Source: a virus. Taken from it: DNA of 64,000 nt. The notes below the pieces were generated by a model. It worked only from the letters and a program-made list of their open reading frames with translations. It was not told the origin of the DNA and did not search any database. The stretch covers positions 34,061 through 98,060 of the IMG/VR virus record IMGVR_UViG_3300027754_000003; one strand, given 5' to 3'. The translations under genes and the position numbers were made by a program. This document shows positions 32,964 through 41,011 of the stretch, piece after piece (the stretch's first letter is position 1; each line of letters starts with the position of its first letter).

Positions 32964-34268
32964 TCAGCCAGTTACAACAATGGTGTAGTCGTTAGCCGAA
33001 ATAGTTCCGTACAAGACAACTGACACGGTGTCTGCGTTGGCACGGGTTACGTCACCAATTACCGTAGCACCAGTTGCTACTTCATAAACTTGTACAAGCA
33101 CATCAGACGTGTTGAAAAGGTGACTCACTGTTGTCGTGGAAACTCCAGTAGAAGAAGCCGCACAACCCTGCTTGGCAACACGAGCAAGTTTTGAAGCACT
33201 TGTTGTGGCAGTTCCAGCACTTGTCTTAATACCAAGGTTTGTGCGAGCACCAGCAGCGTCTGAAGCGCCAGTACCACCGTCTGCAACGGCAACGTCTGTA
33301 CCGTTCCAAACACCTGTGGTGATTGTACCGAGCGTGGTGATTGAGGACTGACCAACGTAAGTTGATGCAATGTCAATCGCATCAGCCGTAATTGCCGTGC
33401 GGTTTGCTGTGACGTTGACATTGATAGTGTTTCCGTCTTTTGAAAGACCATCACCTGAAGTGAATGAGCCAGCGCCAGAGAACTGAGTCCAAGCAATTGC
33501 GGTTGAATCAATGGTGATTGTTCCATTGGTGGATACAATAAATCCCTTGTCAGAGTTGGCTGAACCTTCTTCAACGAAGGTAAATGTTCCTGGCTTTAGT
33601 TCACCTGTGTCGGCTGTACCGTTAGCATCAGATGAGCGTGATGCTGCACCTGATGTTGTTGCTACGTAAATGCCGTTTTCAAGGGCAGTGCTTTGGTTCT
33701 TTACGAGAACACGATCACCAGCAACAAGTGTTACCCCGTCAATCGTGTCTCCAGCATTGAGGTCTGAAGCAAGGTTGATTGGGTCAGTTGTTGCAACTCT
33801 TACGGATTGCTTGACATCAAGACCTTGACGGGCAGCATCAACATAACCCTTAGTGGCAATGTGGTTAGAATCTGTTGGGGTAGCGACCTTTGCATTGCCG
33901 TTTCCATCACGTTTTACAAGTTTAGAAACTGTTGCATCTGAGGTTGCATCTGTGAGCATTTGCCACATTGCGGCTGGCAATAGACCAGCGCTGTCGGTGT
34001 CAGCAACATTGAGGGTAAGCGTGACAGTACCATTTGATTCTGATACGGTAAGGGCTTCAGCAATACCAGCACCACCACCAGAAACGATAGTGTGAGGGAG
34101 TGAAACAAACGCCGCACCCGTGTACACCTTAATGGTGTCGGTTGCAGTGTTGTAAATTAGGCGACCTTCAAAGTTACCCGATGAAGGGTCTGTGCCTAGT
34201 TTTTCAAAGGTGGCACTAATCAGTTGGTTCTGATTGAGGTCAATATTAGTTAGAAATTTTTGAGCCAT
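32964..34268 (-). CDS. Tail fibre, 434 aa
   Basis: Begins MAQKFLTNIDLNQNQLISATFEKLGTDP, a well-known style of fibre N-terminus. Contains 'GYVDAARQGLDVKQSVRVAT', 'VAGDRVLVKNQSTALENGIYV' and 'SSDANGTADTGELKPGTF', a module repeated in the large fibre and common in cyanophage and T4-like tail fibres. AAGGAT precedes the ATG. The C-terminal end (residues about 340-434) is a separate beta domain with 'VSTTTVSHLFNTSDVLVQVYE'. Role: receptor binding. Confidence 0.75.
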   Translation of the reverse strand: MAQKFLTNIDLNQNQLISATFEKLGTDPSSGNFEGRLIYNTATDTIKVYTGAAFVSLPHTIVSGGGAGIAEALTVSESNGTVTLTLNVADTDSAGLLPAAMWQMLTDATSDATVSKLVKRDGNGNAKVATPTDSNHIATKGYVDAARQGLDVKQSVRVATTDPINLASDLNAGDTIDGVTLVAGDRVLVKNQSTALENGIYVATTSGAASRSSDANGTADTGELKPGTFTFVEEGSANSDKGFIVSTNGTITIDSTAIAWTQFSGAGSFTSGDGLSKDGNTINVNVTANRTAITADAIDIASTYVGQSSITTLGTITTGVWNGTDVAVADGGTGASDAAGARTNLGIKTSAGTATTSASKLARVAKQGCAASSTGVSTTTVSHLFNTSDVLVQVYEVATGATVIGDVTRANADTVSVVLYGTISANDYTIVVTG

Positions 34269-34277
34269 GAAGAATCC

Positions 34278-34706
34278 TTACGTGAGGTAGGCGTAGCCTG
34301 AGAACGCTGATGAAAAGTTTACTACAATTTGTGAGGTGCTTGTATAACTGATTTCTCCGAATACAACCGTTTTTGCACTATCAACAATAGATACGGATGG
34401 GTAACCACCTAAAGAGTGGGTAATTGTCCATATTGTTGATGCTGTTCCTTGTGTATGCACATGGCGTGATGCCTTGGGATAAACAAGGTTAAGAACTTGG
34501 TTTGGCGAAATTCCTGTAATGCTGGCAGAAGCAGTTTCACCAGTAGTAACTGTGCCAATAGTTAGAACATTTGGGGGACCAGCAACACCAGGGTCGCTGA
34601 CAACTATGTCAACGGTTGAAGAGTTTACACTTAAGTTACCAAGAGCAGATTCGTCTACATAGACAATGCTGTCATCTGGACTAAGTACAAGGGTGTAATC
34701 AGGCAT
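34278..34706 (-). CDS. Fibre tip-like protein, 142 aa
   Basis: C-terminal half 'TIWTITHSLGGYPSVSIVDSAK' followed by 'FGEISYTSTSQIVVNFSSAFSGYAYLT' is a beta domain common at the end of phage tail fibres and baseplate proteins (W.I.H.LG..PSV pattern). The central 'NQVLNLVYPKASRHVH' is a hinge. It overlaps the preceding baseplate-type gene by eight bases. It probably sits at the distal end of a fibre or a baseplate appendage. Confidence 0.65.
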   Translation of the reverse strand: MPDYTLVLSPDDSIVYVDESALGNLSVNSSTVDIVVSDPGVAGPPNVLTIGTVTTGETASASITGISPNQVLNLVYPKASRHVHTQGTASTIWTITHSLGGYPSVSIVDSAKTVVFGEISYTSTSQIVVNFSSAFSGYAYLT

Positions 34707-35412
34707 ACGGGTTAGTTGCCACCGAAGCGTCTACAACAATGGTTCCTGAAGCAATTCTGTCCCAATCTCCAGCGCTGTCTTGAACAAACAGGTCAAAGGT
34801 ATGCCTACCTGCAGGAATAGGGTTTTTATCCGAAATATGCATTTCTAAGGTAGTCCCAGTCTTTGGGGCCAAGTAACCACGTCTGTTAGCAGTGAGGGCA
34901 ATAATTGTTGCTTCGTTGGGGGCAGTTGAGTACCAACGCAAGTCAAGAGTCTTTACATTGTTAGCGTCTACTGCCTGAAGGTATGCATTAGAAACAACCT
35001 GAAGTACCCCAAGACTATCTTTCCACGTAAATGTTTTACGGAAATCCTGGTTTTGGGTCATACGGAGTTCCATTGATTGCGCCTCACTTCCATCGGTTAC
35101 TGTATTATTGGCTTCTACTGCAATAACTCCACTACTAATTTTGTAGTAAACACCGTCATACTCGGCTAAAACATCATACTCTAAGTCACCAATTGGTAAT
35201 TCAGCAGTTTCAGCAGCAGTAAGAGATAACATAATTTCACCAGAGCCAGTTATCTCCGCAGTAAGTTTTCTCTTAGAGTTACTAGTGGATTGTATTTGAG
35301 CCTTAACAGCAGTAGGAACCATCAACCGATGACGGGCTTTACTTTTGGTTACAAGGATACGGTAAAGGGGAAGACCCTGAGTAATGGTGTAATTAACAGT
35401 ACGAGCGCCCAT
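34699..35412 (-). CDS. Baseplate-type protein, BppU-like, 237 aa
   Basis: Contains two Ig-like beta domains: residues 1-105 (NYTITQGLPLYRILVTKSK...) and about 115-235 (RMTQNQDFRKTFTWKDSLGVLQ..., ASGTIVVDAS). The 'D.RKTFTWKDS.G..' second domain fits the N-terminal module of BppU-type upper baseplate proteins. Translation starts at ATG 35412 with TACAAT six bases before it. It links the fibre cluster to the small genes at 35.4-36.5 kb. A baseplate or fibre connector is likely. Confidence 0.65.
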   Translation of the reverse strand: MGARTVNYTITQGLPLYRILVTKSKARHRLMVPTAVKAQIQSTSNSKRKLTAEITGSGEIMLSLTAAETAELPIGDLEYDVLAEYDGVYYKISSGVIAVEANNTVTDGSEAQSMELRMTQNQDFRKTFTWKDSLGVLQVVSNAYLQAVDANNVKTLDLRWYSTAPNEATIIALTANRRGYLAPKTGTTLEMHISDKNPIPAGRHTFDLFVQDSAGDWDRIASGTIVVDASVATNPYA

Positions 35413-35418
35413 CTACCT

Positions 35419-35424
35419 ATTGTA
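35419..35424 (-). promoter_or_regulatory. Leaderless-type -10 element
   Basis: TACAAT on the minus strand, six bases (AGGTAG) before the ATG at 35412. Confidence 0.5.
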
Positions 35425-35430
35425 CCCCAA

Positions 35431-35745
35431 TTACTTTTTACCTTTACCTTTGCCACCAGTCTTCTTTGGGAAGTCGTGACCAATCTCAGCCATTTTTCTA
35501 CGTACAAGACTTTCCATGTTTTTTACGGCACGGTGGTCTGAAGGGGTACTAGCCATGTGGACAACCCCGTCACCTTTGATGCGAAGTTGGATGTGACCGC
35601 TTTGGGTCTTGTGACCCATCACAGGGGTGCTTCCTTGCCCTACACGGGACAACATCTCACGAAAGGGCTTGTCGGTGGTCAAACTACGGACACGGTCTTC
35701 ATTAAGAGCGTGTTGGTCCCAATTAAGATGCTCTTCTGTACCCAT
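35431..35745 (-). CDS. HicA-like small protein, 104 aa
   Basis: Residues about 40-90 ('GHKTQSGHIQLRIKGDGVV', then ASTPSDHRAVKNMESLVRRKM) match the pattern of HicA/YcfA-type RNA-binding mini-domains: a beta hairpin with 'H..L...G..V....TPSDHRA..N'. HicA toxins cleave mRNA; phage versions may be virion or host-directed RNases. The N-terminus MGTEEHLNWDQH belongs to a set of shared N-terminal peptides in this zone. The active-site His in the HicA pattern is partly retained (GHI). Its own leaderless promoter (TACAAT) precedes it. Confidence 0.6.
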   Translation of the reverse strand: MGTEEHLNWDQHALNEDRVRSLTTDKPFREMLSRVGQGSTPVMGHKTQSGHIQLRIKGDGVVHMASTPSDHRAVKNMESLVRRKMAEIGHDFPKKTGGKGKGKK

Positions 35746-35751
35746 GCATAG

Positions 35752-35757
35752 ATTGTA
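35752..35757 (-). promoter_or_regulatory. Leaderless-type -10 element
   Basis: TACAAT on the minus strand, six bases (CTATGC) before the ATG at 35745. Confidence 0.5.
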
Positions 35758-36003
35758 CTACTCTCTAGGCATACGGTACGGGAGAATGTCCTCCATGCGC
35801 TTGAGGGCTTCATCAAACTCTTCTGGGGTGCTGAAGACACGGATTACGTGCATGCAAGGGTCAGCCCCATCTTCCATCTCGTTTTCTTCTTCGTCTGTGG
35901 TTGGGATACCATCGTGCATGTAACAGGTTGGATACAGACACCATTTGTTGTCAACCCCCATTGCCAACCATGTGTCAAAGTCAAGTTCTTCTTTGTTTGT
36001 CAT
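35758..36003 (-). CDS. Acidic hypothetical protein, 81 aa
   Basis: Strongly acidic (EELDFDTWLAMGVDNKWC..., EEENEMEDGADPC) with 4 Cys. It may be a mimic of nucleic acid or a small regulator, but no family is recognised. AAAGGAAC precedes the ATG. It follows the 52-aa gene by ten bases and shares direction with neighbours. Confidence 0.5.
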   Translation of the reverse strand: MTNKEELDFDTWLAMGVDNKWCLYPTCYMHDGIPTTDEEENEMEDGADPCMHVIRVFSTPEEFDEALKRMEDILPYRMPRE

Positions 36004-36013
36004 CTTTGTTCCT

Positions 36014-36172
36014 TTACTTCATTACGGATAGTGTTACCTGATATTCACCATACTCTGGCTGGTCAATCGCAGTAACCATGACTGAACTAAAGCCTTGGTT
36101 GTGAGCGAGTATAACAGCCTGTTCCTTTGCGTCAAGCATCTGAGGCGTATTTATTGTGTAGGTGATTACCAT
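36014..36172 (-). CDS. Hypothetical protein, 52 aa
   Basis: Read as MVITYTINTPQMLDAKEQAVI... and ending VTLSVMK. Beta-rich with regular spacing and a plausible small fold. TAGGAT lies six bases before the ATG. It overlaps nothing but sits 10 bases from the acidic 81-aa gene. Function unknown. Confidence 0.5.
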   Translation of the reverse strand: MVITYTINTPQMLDAKEQAVILAHNQGFSSVMVTAIDQPEYGEYQVTLSVMK

Positions 36173-36178
36173 ATCTAA

Positions 36179-36184
36179 ATCCTA
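36179..36184 (-). promoter_or_regulatory. Leaderless-type -10 element
   Basis: TAGGAT on the minus strand, six bases (TTAGAT) before the ATG at 36172. Weaker match than the TATAAT sites. Confidence 0.4.
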
Positions 36185-36187
36185 TCG

Positions 36188-36340
36188 TCAGTAGTCGTAC
36201 TTTGAAAACTTCTTTATCTTCTTTTTTTCTTTGCGGTCATTTGAAGATTTGCGGTTTTCTTTATGAATGTGGTAATCCTCGTACGACTCATCCTCTTCAT
36301 CGGGAAACTGCGAACTTAGATTATTATTTTTTTGGTTCAT
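36188..36340 (-). CDS. Charged hypothetical protein, 50 aa
   Basis: Very polar: an acidic centre (PDEEDEDESYEDY region) and a basic end (NRKSSNDRKEKKKIKKFSKYDY). It overlaps the upstream 43-aa gene by 17 bases. Probably unstructured. No known family; could bind nucleic acid through its Lys-rich end. Confidence 0.45.
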   Translation of the reverse strand: MNQKNNNLSSQFPDEEDESYEDYHIHKENRKSSNDRKEKKKIKKFSKYDY

Positions 36341-36455
36341 CTGTTTTACGGAACAACTCGGAAAGTCGCTGTTCTACACGAGCATCACGGGTTGTAACCA
36401 ATTCACGGAAGCGTTGCTTACCGTATTCTCCTAAACCATTTTGAAAGTCTGTCAT
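36324..36455 (-). CDS. Hypothetical protein, 43 aa
   Basis: Read as MTDFQNGLGEYGKQRFRELVTTRDARVEQ... and ending FRKTDEPKK. A single amphipathic helix with basic charge. AGGGG lies just before the ATG. It overlaps the 50-aa gene and precedes it. The small size and overlap suggest a genuine phage microprotein, but no function can be given. Confidence 0.45.
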   Translation of the reverse strand: MTDFQNGLGEYGKQRFRELVTTRDARVEQRLSELFRKTDEPKK

Positions 36456-36477
36456 GTCCCCTACCATAGCAGTTTTG

Positions 36478-37881
36478 TTAGAACTTAAACATACTGGACC
36501 AAGGGTCCGATTTTTCCCTTGCTCTTATAGCCTTATTATGTGCTTTTGCTTTTTGTTGTCTTTCAAAGGCAGGGTCGTCACGGGTAAGTTGTTTTTTACT
36601 CAATGGTTTTGGCATTGGGTTTGCGGCGGCATTAACATTAAGTTCATCGTATGCCTCCATTCCTGGAAGGGTGTTTTGAACACCAATGCCTCTTGCTGAA
36701 ACACGTTCATTATCAACGCTTAAACTTAATGAATTATCAACAGACCCAGCACCTAATCTTTCCACAAGGTCTAATGCTTCATTTTTTGCTTCCCTAACCC
36801 GTACTGGGGTGTTTGCAACATGGTGTCTGTAAAAGGCTTGCGAATAGTTAGAAACATCACCTAATCCCATTGATTCTAATTGACCATGTATTGCAGGGTT
36901 TTCATGGGTTAATTGACCTAGGTAAAGATGACGAGCAGCAGTTTGGTATTCAGGCTGTTCTTCTAGTGGTTTAACAGACCCACTTTTATTTGATTTTATT
37001 AATGCCGCCCTCTTTTTTTCTTTTATTTCCTTACCTAAACCTCCTAAGTGAGTTTTAGCAAGTTCAGTCATATCAGGTAGTGTTTCTAGAGCAGATTTAC
37101 CGCCAGTTGCTACATGCAGACGAGTAGCAGCGTATAAAGCCATTTCATGCTTATCTTTCCACCCTCTAAAGTCAGCGTGATAACCACCTGTTGAATTTGC
37201 CATCCATAGGTCGTTAAACCTTCCTGGATTTTGTGCTGGGTCAAGTGTGGGCTCACGCCTTTTTGGTGTTCCACTATCCCAACCTGGTTGTTCTGCGTAG
37301 CGGTCAGTGTACGCATCAGCAGCACCTTCAAGAATTGGTGAGGTAACTGTTCTTGTTCTTCCTGACCCTTTTTCTGCTGCATTTATTTCAAGAGACTTTG
37401 CGCTTCTACGGCTTCCTGTTCTTTCTTTTGATACATCAAAATCTTCTTTATGACCCATTTCGTGGGCAAAGGAACCAGGACCAGTATTATGCGTGTCATT
37501 ATTAGAACTTAATTGTATTTTGTGAGCACCAATCTCGTATCTTCCTGCTTTAACAGATGAAGATGTCATTGTTGTTGCATTAATTTTGTTAGGGTCTTTT
37601 AACCCAGCGACACTTGGGCTCATTACGTGTGTTGGCATATCCGTATTTTCGGCATAACTAACTGCAAGTTTTGAAGATGTGTTTAGCGCTTTAGAAATAT
37701 CACTACGGCGTTTTTCTTGTGGGTATGTTGGGTCATCTGAGGTCATAGTCCCTGTTGCAGGGTGAAACAACATTCCTTGGGGATTTTCCCATTGTTGATA
37801 AGGGTGTACAAAATCTTGAGTTTCCCCACCACCATCAGGGGTAAAGTAGGTGTTATTGAACTGTGAACCAAGAGTAGGCAT
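36478..37881 (-). CDS. Putative HExxH zinc metallopeptidase, 467 aa
   Basis: Contains HEMGH at 140-144 in 'GSFAHEMGHKEDFD', the zinc-binding active-site pattern of zincins. The N-terminus 'MPTLGSQFNNTYFTPDGG' and the element 'NPQGMLFHPATG' (about 33-44) match those of the next protein, indicating paralogy. The C-terminus is basic. It has its own leaderless promoter (TATAAT five bases before ATG). Possible roles: processing virion or host-surface proteins. Confidence 0.65.
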   Translation of the reverse strand: MPTLGSQFNNTYFTPDGGGETQDFVHPYQQWENPQGMLFHPATGTMTSDDPTYPQEKRRSDISKALNTSSKLAVSYAENTDMPTHVMSPSVAGLKDPNKINATTMTSSSVKAGRYEIGAHKIQLSSNNDTHNTGPGSFAHEMGHKEDFDVSKERTGSRRSAKSLEINAAEKGSGRTRTVTSPILEGAADAYTDRYAEQPGWDSGTPKRREPTLDPAQNPGRFNDLWMANSTGGYHADFRGWKDKHEMALYAATRLHVATGGKSALETLPDMTELAKTHLGGLGKEIKEKKRAALIKSNKSGSVKPLEEQPEYQTAARHLYLGQLTHENPAIHGQLESMGLGDVSNYSQAFYRHHVANTPVRVREAKNEALDLVERLGAGSVDNSLSLSVDNERVSARGIGVQNTLPGMEAYDELNVNAAANPMPKPLSKKQLTRDDPAFERQQKAKAHNKAIRAREKSDPWSSMFKF

Positions 37882-37886
37882 GACTA

Positions 37887-37892
37887 ATTATA
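37887..37892 (-). promoter_or_regulatory. Leaderless-type -10 element
   Basis: TATAAT on the minus strand, five bases (TAGTC) before the ATG at 37881. It overlaps the stop codon of the upstream gene at 37888. Confidence 0.55.
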
Positions 37893-39528
37893 GACCAGGT
37901 AATTCTGGCTGTTCATAAACGTCACGCTTCATACCCTTCATGCTTCCTTTTCCTCGCATTGCAGAAGGGTCTGCTACTCGTGACATGTACGTTTCATGTG
38001 CTGTTTTAGCAGTTTTACCAAAACCAAGTTCATTTAGTACAGGGCGAACATGTGGCATATGTTCGTACATATGACCAAGCATTAGTTTTGTTGTTGGTAT
38101 TTCAATATTGTTATAGGAATGGGAACGATTAAATAATGTGTCTCCCAATTCTTTGCGGTTTTTCATTCCTTCTATTCGCTCAGGGTGTGCTGCTACGTGA
38201 AAACGAACAGCAGAATAAAGCGCTCGTTCTTCTGCATTCCACCTACCAAAGGTAGACGAATACCCAGTCGTACTAATATCTTTTGCACGTAGTTGTGGGT
38301 TAGTCAAATGCTTTTCAAATTGACCAGAATAGTGATGCGCCCTGTCGGATAAAGAATCTGCATACCCTTCACTAACTGGGTCATAGATGGCTATATCTAT
38401 CCCACGCCTACCTTTACTGAAGATGTCTCTTTGGTTCTCATCTCCATAAGGTTCTGTTGTGTGACCCAACTCGTGAGCAAGGGTATTAGCGTTGGCTTCG
38501 TACCCGCTTATGTTAGTACTGTGCTTATACGTGATTTTAGGTGGTTTTGTTGTATCTGGCTCATACCGTGAATGCCATGTTTGGTAGGTATACCCAAAAC
38601 CAAAGTTTTCTGGCAAGTAACCACTTTCAATTTCAATCTTTTTACCAACTGCGTGTTTTTTACCACTCTCTCCTTTAGTCGGGTACACGTTTGGTCGGTA
38701 GTTATTGTCTTTCAACCAATCCATTGCTTCAATCTCAGATACACCAAACCCACCATTAACACTTTCAATATGGTCAAATGGTTTACCTTGAATCGTGTGT
38801 CCCTCATCATTTGTCCAATGGACATCTTTTTCACCAACAAGTGAATGAATATCCCCAGGGTGTTGAACTTTCTTTCTGTATTGTGACCAAAAATTCTTAT
38901 TTGGAATAGGTTTGTCAGATGGTTCGTGTGTTGATATTTCTTCTACAACATCTGTTTTCCTTTGGCGAACCCCAACAACAATTTCGTCACCACCACGTGC
39001 ATTTGCCCAACCTGCATTCCATTCGGTTGGTTTAGTGGTAACACCTTTACCTTGTTCATACATATGTGTTGGTATATCTAAATTATTTGCTGCGTTTGCA
39101 AGTGCTACATTTTTTTCGTACCTAGTCTTAGTATCACCATAATTTGGTAAATTCTTGCGATAAGGTTTTTTAGCCACAAACCGTTCATGGGAACTATTGT
39201 AAGCATCTATTTCTTTGTTTTTTTGTATTCTGGCATCTGCTTGCTGTTGAAGTTCATCCATGCCCATTAGACGCAATGTTTTGTTAATAGCGCCCATTCG
39301 TTGCTCAGTAGGAATAGTTGGGTCGTCTTTTAGCCCCGTATAAGAGTGTGGGCTAAACAACATCCCTTGTGGACTATCAGATGTACCAAAACCATCAGCA
39401 ATTTGAGGAGTACGTTGTTCTTTTGTGGGCAATTCACCTTCTGGAGTAGCCAACTCTGTAGAAGACATAACAGACTTTGACTTGGGGTCTTCCCAGTATG
39501 TGTTGCTAAATTGCGGTCCTAAAGGCAT
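37888..39528 (-). CDS. Putative HExxH zinc metallopeptidase, 546 aa
   Basis: Contains HELGH at 352-356 in 'NTLAHELGHTTEPYG'. N-terminus 'MPLGPQFSNTYWEDP' and 'SPQGMLFSPHSYTG' (52-65) correspond to similar elements in the neighbouring 467-aa paralogue. The extra length lies before the active site. The C-terminus ends with 'YEQPELPGL'. Its own promoter TATAAT is five bases before the ATG. Zincin proteases of this shape could cleave host surface proteins or mature the virion; the prefixes suggest a shared targeting signal. Confidence 0.65.
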   Translation of the reverse strand: MPLGPQFSNTYWEDPKSKSVMSSTELATPEGELPTKEQRTPQIADGFGTSDSPQGMLFSPHSYTGLKDDPTIPTEQRMGAINKTLRLMGMDELQQQADARIQKNKEIDAYNSSHERFVAKKPYRKNLPNYGDTKTRYEKNVALANAANNLDIPTHMYEQGKGVTTKPTEWNAGWANARGGDEIVVGVRQRKTDVVEEISTHEPSDKPIPNKNFWSQYRKKVQHPGDIHSLVGEKDVHWTNDEGHTIQGKPFDHIESVNGGFGVSEIEAMDWLKDNNYRPNVYPTKGESGKKHAVGKKIEIESGYLPENFGFGYTYQTWHSRYEPDTTKPPKITYKHSTNISGYEANANTLAHELGHTTEPYGDENQRDIFSKGRRGIDIAIYDPVSEGYADSLSDRAHHYSGQFEKHLTNPQLRAKDISTTGYSSTFGRWNAEERALYSAVRFHVAAHPERIEGMKNRKELGDTLFNRSHSYNNIEIPTTKLMLGHMYEHMPHVRPVLNELGFGKTAKTAHETYMSRVADPSAMRGKGSMKGMKRDVYEQPELPGL

Positions 39529-39533
39529 GGTTA

Positions 39534-39539
39534 ATTATA
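39534..39539 (-). promoter_or_regulatory. Leaderless-type -10 element
   Basis: TATAAT on the minus strand, five bases (TAACC) before the ATG at 39528. Confidence 0.55.
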
Positions 39540-39544
39540 AACCA

Positions 39545-39718
39545 TTATCCTCCGTTGGAATAAAAGCCTCTACCTACAAGATTTACTGCTGGAGAGAAGT
39601 AAACAGGGCGCAACTTCTCATTACAGTCTGGACACAGACTTGTCTTCTGCTCATCGTAGATACTGCGAGTTTCCTCGTGACGATGGTTGTTTGGGCATTT
39701 ATAAGCGTATGTTGGCAT
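39545..39718 (-). CDS. FmdB-type zinc-ribbon protein, 57 aa
   Basis: Begins MPTYAYKCPNNHRHEETRS and has a second knuckle CPDC (33-36), then 'LRPVYFSPAVNLVGRGFY', the classic FmdB ending. The first knuckle has Cys8 and a following His (CPNNH) in place of the usual second Cys. FmdB-family zinc ribbons are common and mostly uncharacterised regulators. It shares a 20-base divergent promoter with the Arr-like gene on the plus strand. Confidence 0.8.
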   Translation of the reverse strand: MPTYAYKCPNNHRHEETRSIYDEQKTSLCPDCNEKLRPVYFSPAVNLVGRGFYSNGG

Positions 39719-39724
39719 ACTTCA

Positions 39725-39732
39725 ACTATAAT
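39725..39732. promoter_or_regulatory. Overlapping divergent leaderless promoters
   Basis: Minus-strand TATAGT (39730-39725) lies six bases before the ATG at 39718, and plus-strand TATAAT (39727-39732) lies six bases before the ATG at 39739. The two -10 hexamers overlap by four bases in a 20-base intergenic gap. Both genes would be leaderless, and only one polymerase could occupy the site at a time. Confidence 0.65.
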
Positions 39733-39738
39733 TGATAA

Positions 39739-40104
39739 ATGGCGGCGCATGAGAGCATAAATGATAAGCAATTCTTTCATGGGACTACTTTTCGCTTTGG
39801 TCACATCAAAGCAGGTGACCACATTAGACCAGGGGTAGAAATTGATGCAGAACCGTACCATGATGCAGAGATGTTCCCTGAAGCAAGGCATTGGGCGCAT
39901 GCCACCCCGTTTTTATCTGCTGCTCGTAACTACGCTGAGTGGAATGCCAATGGTGACCATGAAAATGCTGCTGAGTACGACAACTATGAACCGCATGTGT
40001 TTCAAGTAGAGCCTGTAGGGGAAGCAATGCAAGACCCAAGACACCTTGCTGGTATTCGTGCAAAGAGACTTCGTGTAATACGAAGAGTGCTACCTGACGA
40101 ATAA
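39739..40104 (+). CDS. Arr-like ADP-ribosyltransferase
   Basis: 121 residues. 'FFHGTTFRFGHIKAGDHIRPG' (11-31) matches the opening of rifampicin ADP-ribosyltransferase (Arr: F.HGT....GD...PG), and 'HVFQVEPVGEAMQDPRHL' (about 86-103) matches Arr's 'IYVVEPTG...DDPN'. A 'WAHATPFLSAARNYAEW' segment fills the middle helix, where Arr has 'YFTATLDAAIWG'. Such a phage enzyme could modify host RNA polymerase, RNA or protein, or have a different target. Compared with Arr (about 140 aa) it is slightly short. Its N-terminus MAAHESIND fits the shared N-terminal peptide set. Confidence 0.68.
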   Translation: MAAHESINDKQFFHGTTFRFGHIKAGDHIRPGVEIDAEPYHDAEMFPEARHWAHATPFLSAARNYAEWNANGDHENAAEYDNYEPHVFQVEPVGEAMQDPRHLAGIRAKRLRVIRRVLPDE

Positions 40105-40106
40105 CC

Positions 40107-40112
40107 TATACT
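40107..40112 (+). promoter_or_regulatory. Leaderless-type -10 element
   Basis: TATACT on the plus strand, six bases (TGTTTT) before the ATG at 40119. Confidence 0.5.
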
Positions 40113-40118
40113 TGTTTT

Positions 40119-40607
40119 ATGCCACGAGAGCCACGAGACACACATAACAAGGAATACCCCCTTGAAAAACTAAGTCAGGTTCAATTTCGTTATTTGTACG
40201 ACAAACCCATTAGTCCTGGCGGAATGCATAGAATTAATGTTCAAGCAAGGCATTATTACCCTGCCAATAAAAAAGACCCCACAACAGGGAAATTGGTGGA
40301 AGATGCAAGTGGCAACCATGTACAAGTAGCAAAACAAAACACTTTCCACGATGCTGGGCATATGGACTGGGATGGTTCTGGGAAACTAGAAGAAATCCAC
40401 GTTGATACCAACTTTAGAAGGAAGGGTGTGGCTACAAAGATGTGGAATGTTGCCAAAGCATATTCTGCTACAAGTTCTGGTGCAATACCGCACCCAACAC
40501 ACTCTAATGAAAGAACGCTTGAAGGTGACCAATGGGCAAAGAGCACAGGTGACCCTGTACCCAAAAATGAACACCCAAGTAATTGGCCTGATGCTGAGTG
40601 GGAATAA
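40119..40607 (+). CDS. GNAT acetyltransferase-like protein
   Basis: 162 residues. The only clear motif is 'KLEEIHVDTNFRRKGVATKMWNVAK' (about 88-112, given in pieces), which fits GNAT motif A with the acetyl-CoA loop 'RRKGVATKMW'. The N-terminal part is a charged, variable region. It overlaps the next gene (ParB-like) as TAATG. In phages such enzymes may acetylate host proteins or counter restriction; here the target is unknown. Confidence 0.6.
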   Translation: MPREPRDTHNKEYPLEKLSQVQFRYLYDKPISPGGMHRINVQARHYYPANKKDPTTGKLVEDASGNHVQVAKQNTFHDAGHMDWDGSGKLEEIHVDTNFRRKGVATKMWNVAKAYSATSSGAIPHPTHSNERTLEGDQWAKSTGDPVPKNEHPSNWPDAEWE

Positions 40608-41011
40608 TGGCTAAAGAACACCTTTACGGCGAACAATTACAGATGTTCATGCCTGCCCGTGACTTGATGAGCGTACCTGCTGGGGACTCATGGCCCATAC
40701 TCATAGGTCACGAAAGAAGCCCTTACCCTGATGGTTTAAAGTTCCTAAAATCAATGTCTGAAGACAAGCGTACATACAACTCCAAAATTTATGACGCAAA
40801 ACAGTTAAATCGGAAAACAAACACGACATTGGAAGAAAGCATCAAAGAAAGAGGCGTAGAAGAACCTGTGTCTATAACCCACATTAAACAGTTTCCACAT
40901 AAGATGATTGCAGATGGGCATCACAGAATTGCTGTAGCGCACTCTTTAGACCCAAATATGGAGATTCCAGTAAAACATCACGCAAGTAAGTTCTGGGATG
41001 AGGAACAGTAA
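40607..41011 (+). CDS. ParB-like nuclease domain protein, 134 aa
   Basis: Starts at ATG 40607, which overlaps the previous stop (TAATG); the frame is open further upstream but without a better start. N-terminus is MAKEHLYGEQLQMFMPARD, with QLQMF at 10-14. The C-terminal part 'IADGHHRIAVAHSLDPNMEIPV' is the ParB/Srx-like motif (DGHHR). One of three such proteins here. ParB-type folds bind CTP/DNA or phosphorylate proteins; phage versions often modify DNA or protein. Function unproven. Confidence 0.65.
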   Translation: MAKEHLYGEQLQMFMPARDLMSVPAGDSWPILIGHERSPYPDGLKFLKSMSEDKRTYNSKIYDAKQLNRKTNTTLEESIKERGVEEPVSITHIKQFPHKMIADGHHRIAVAHSLDPNMEIPVKHHASKFWDEEQ

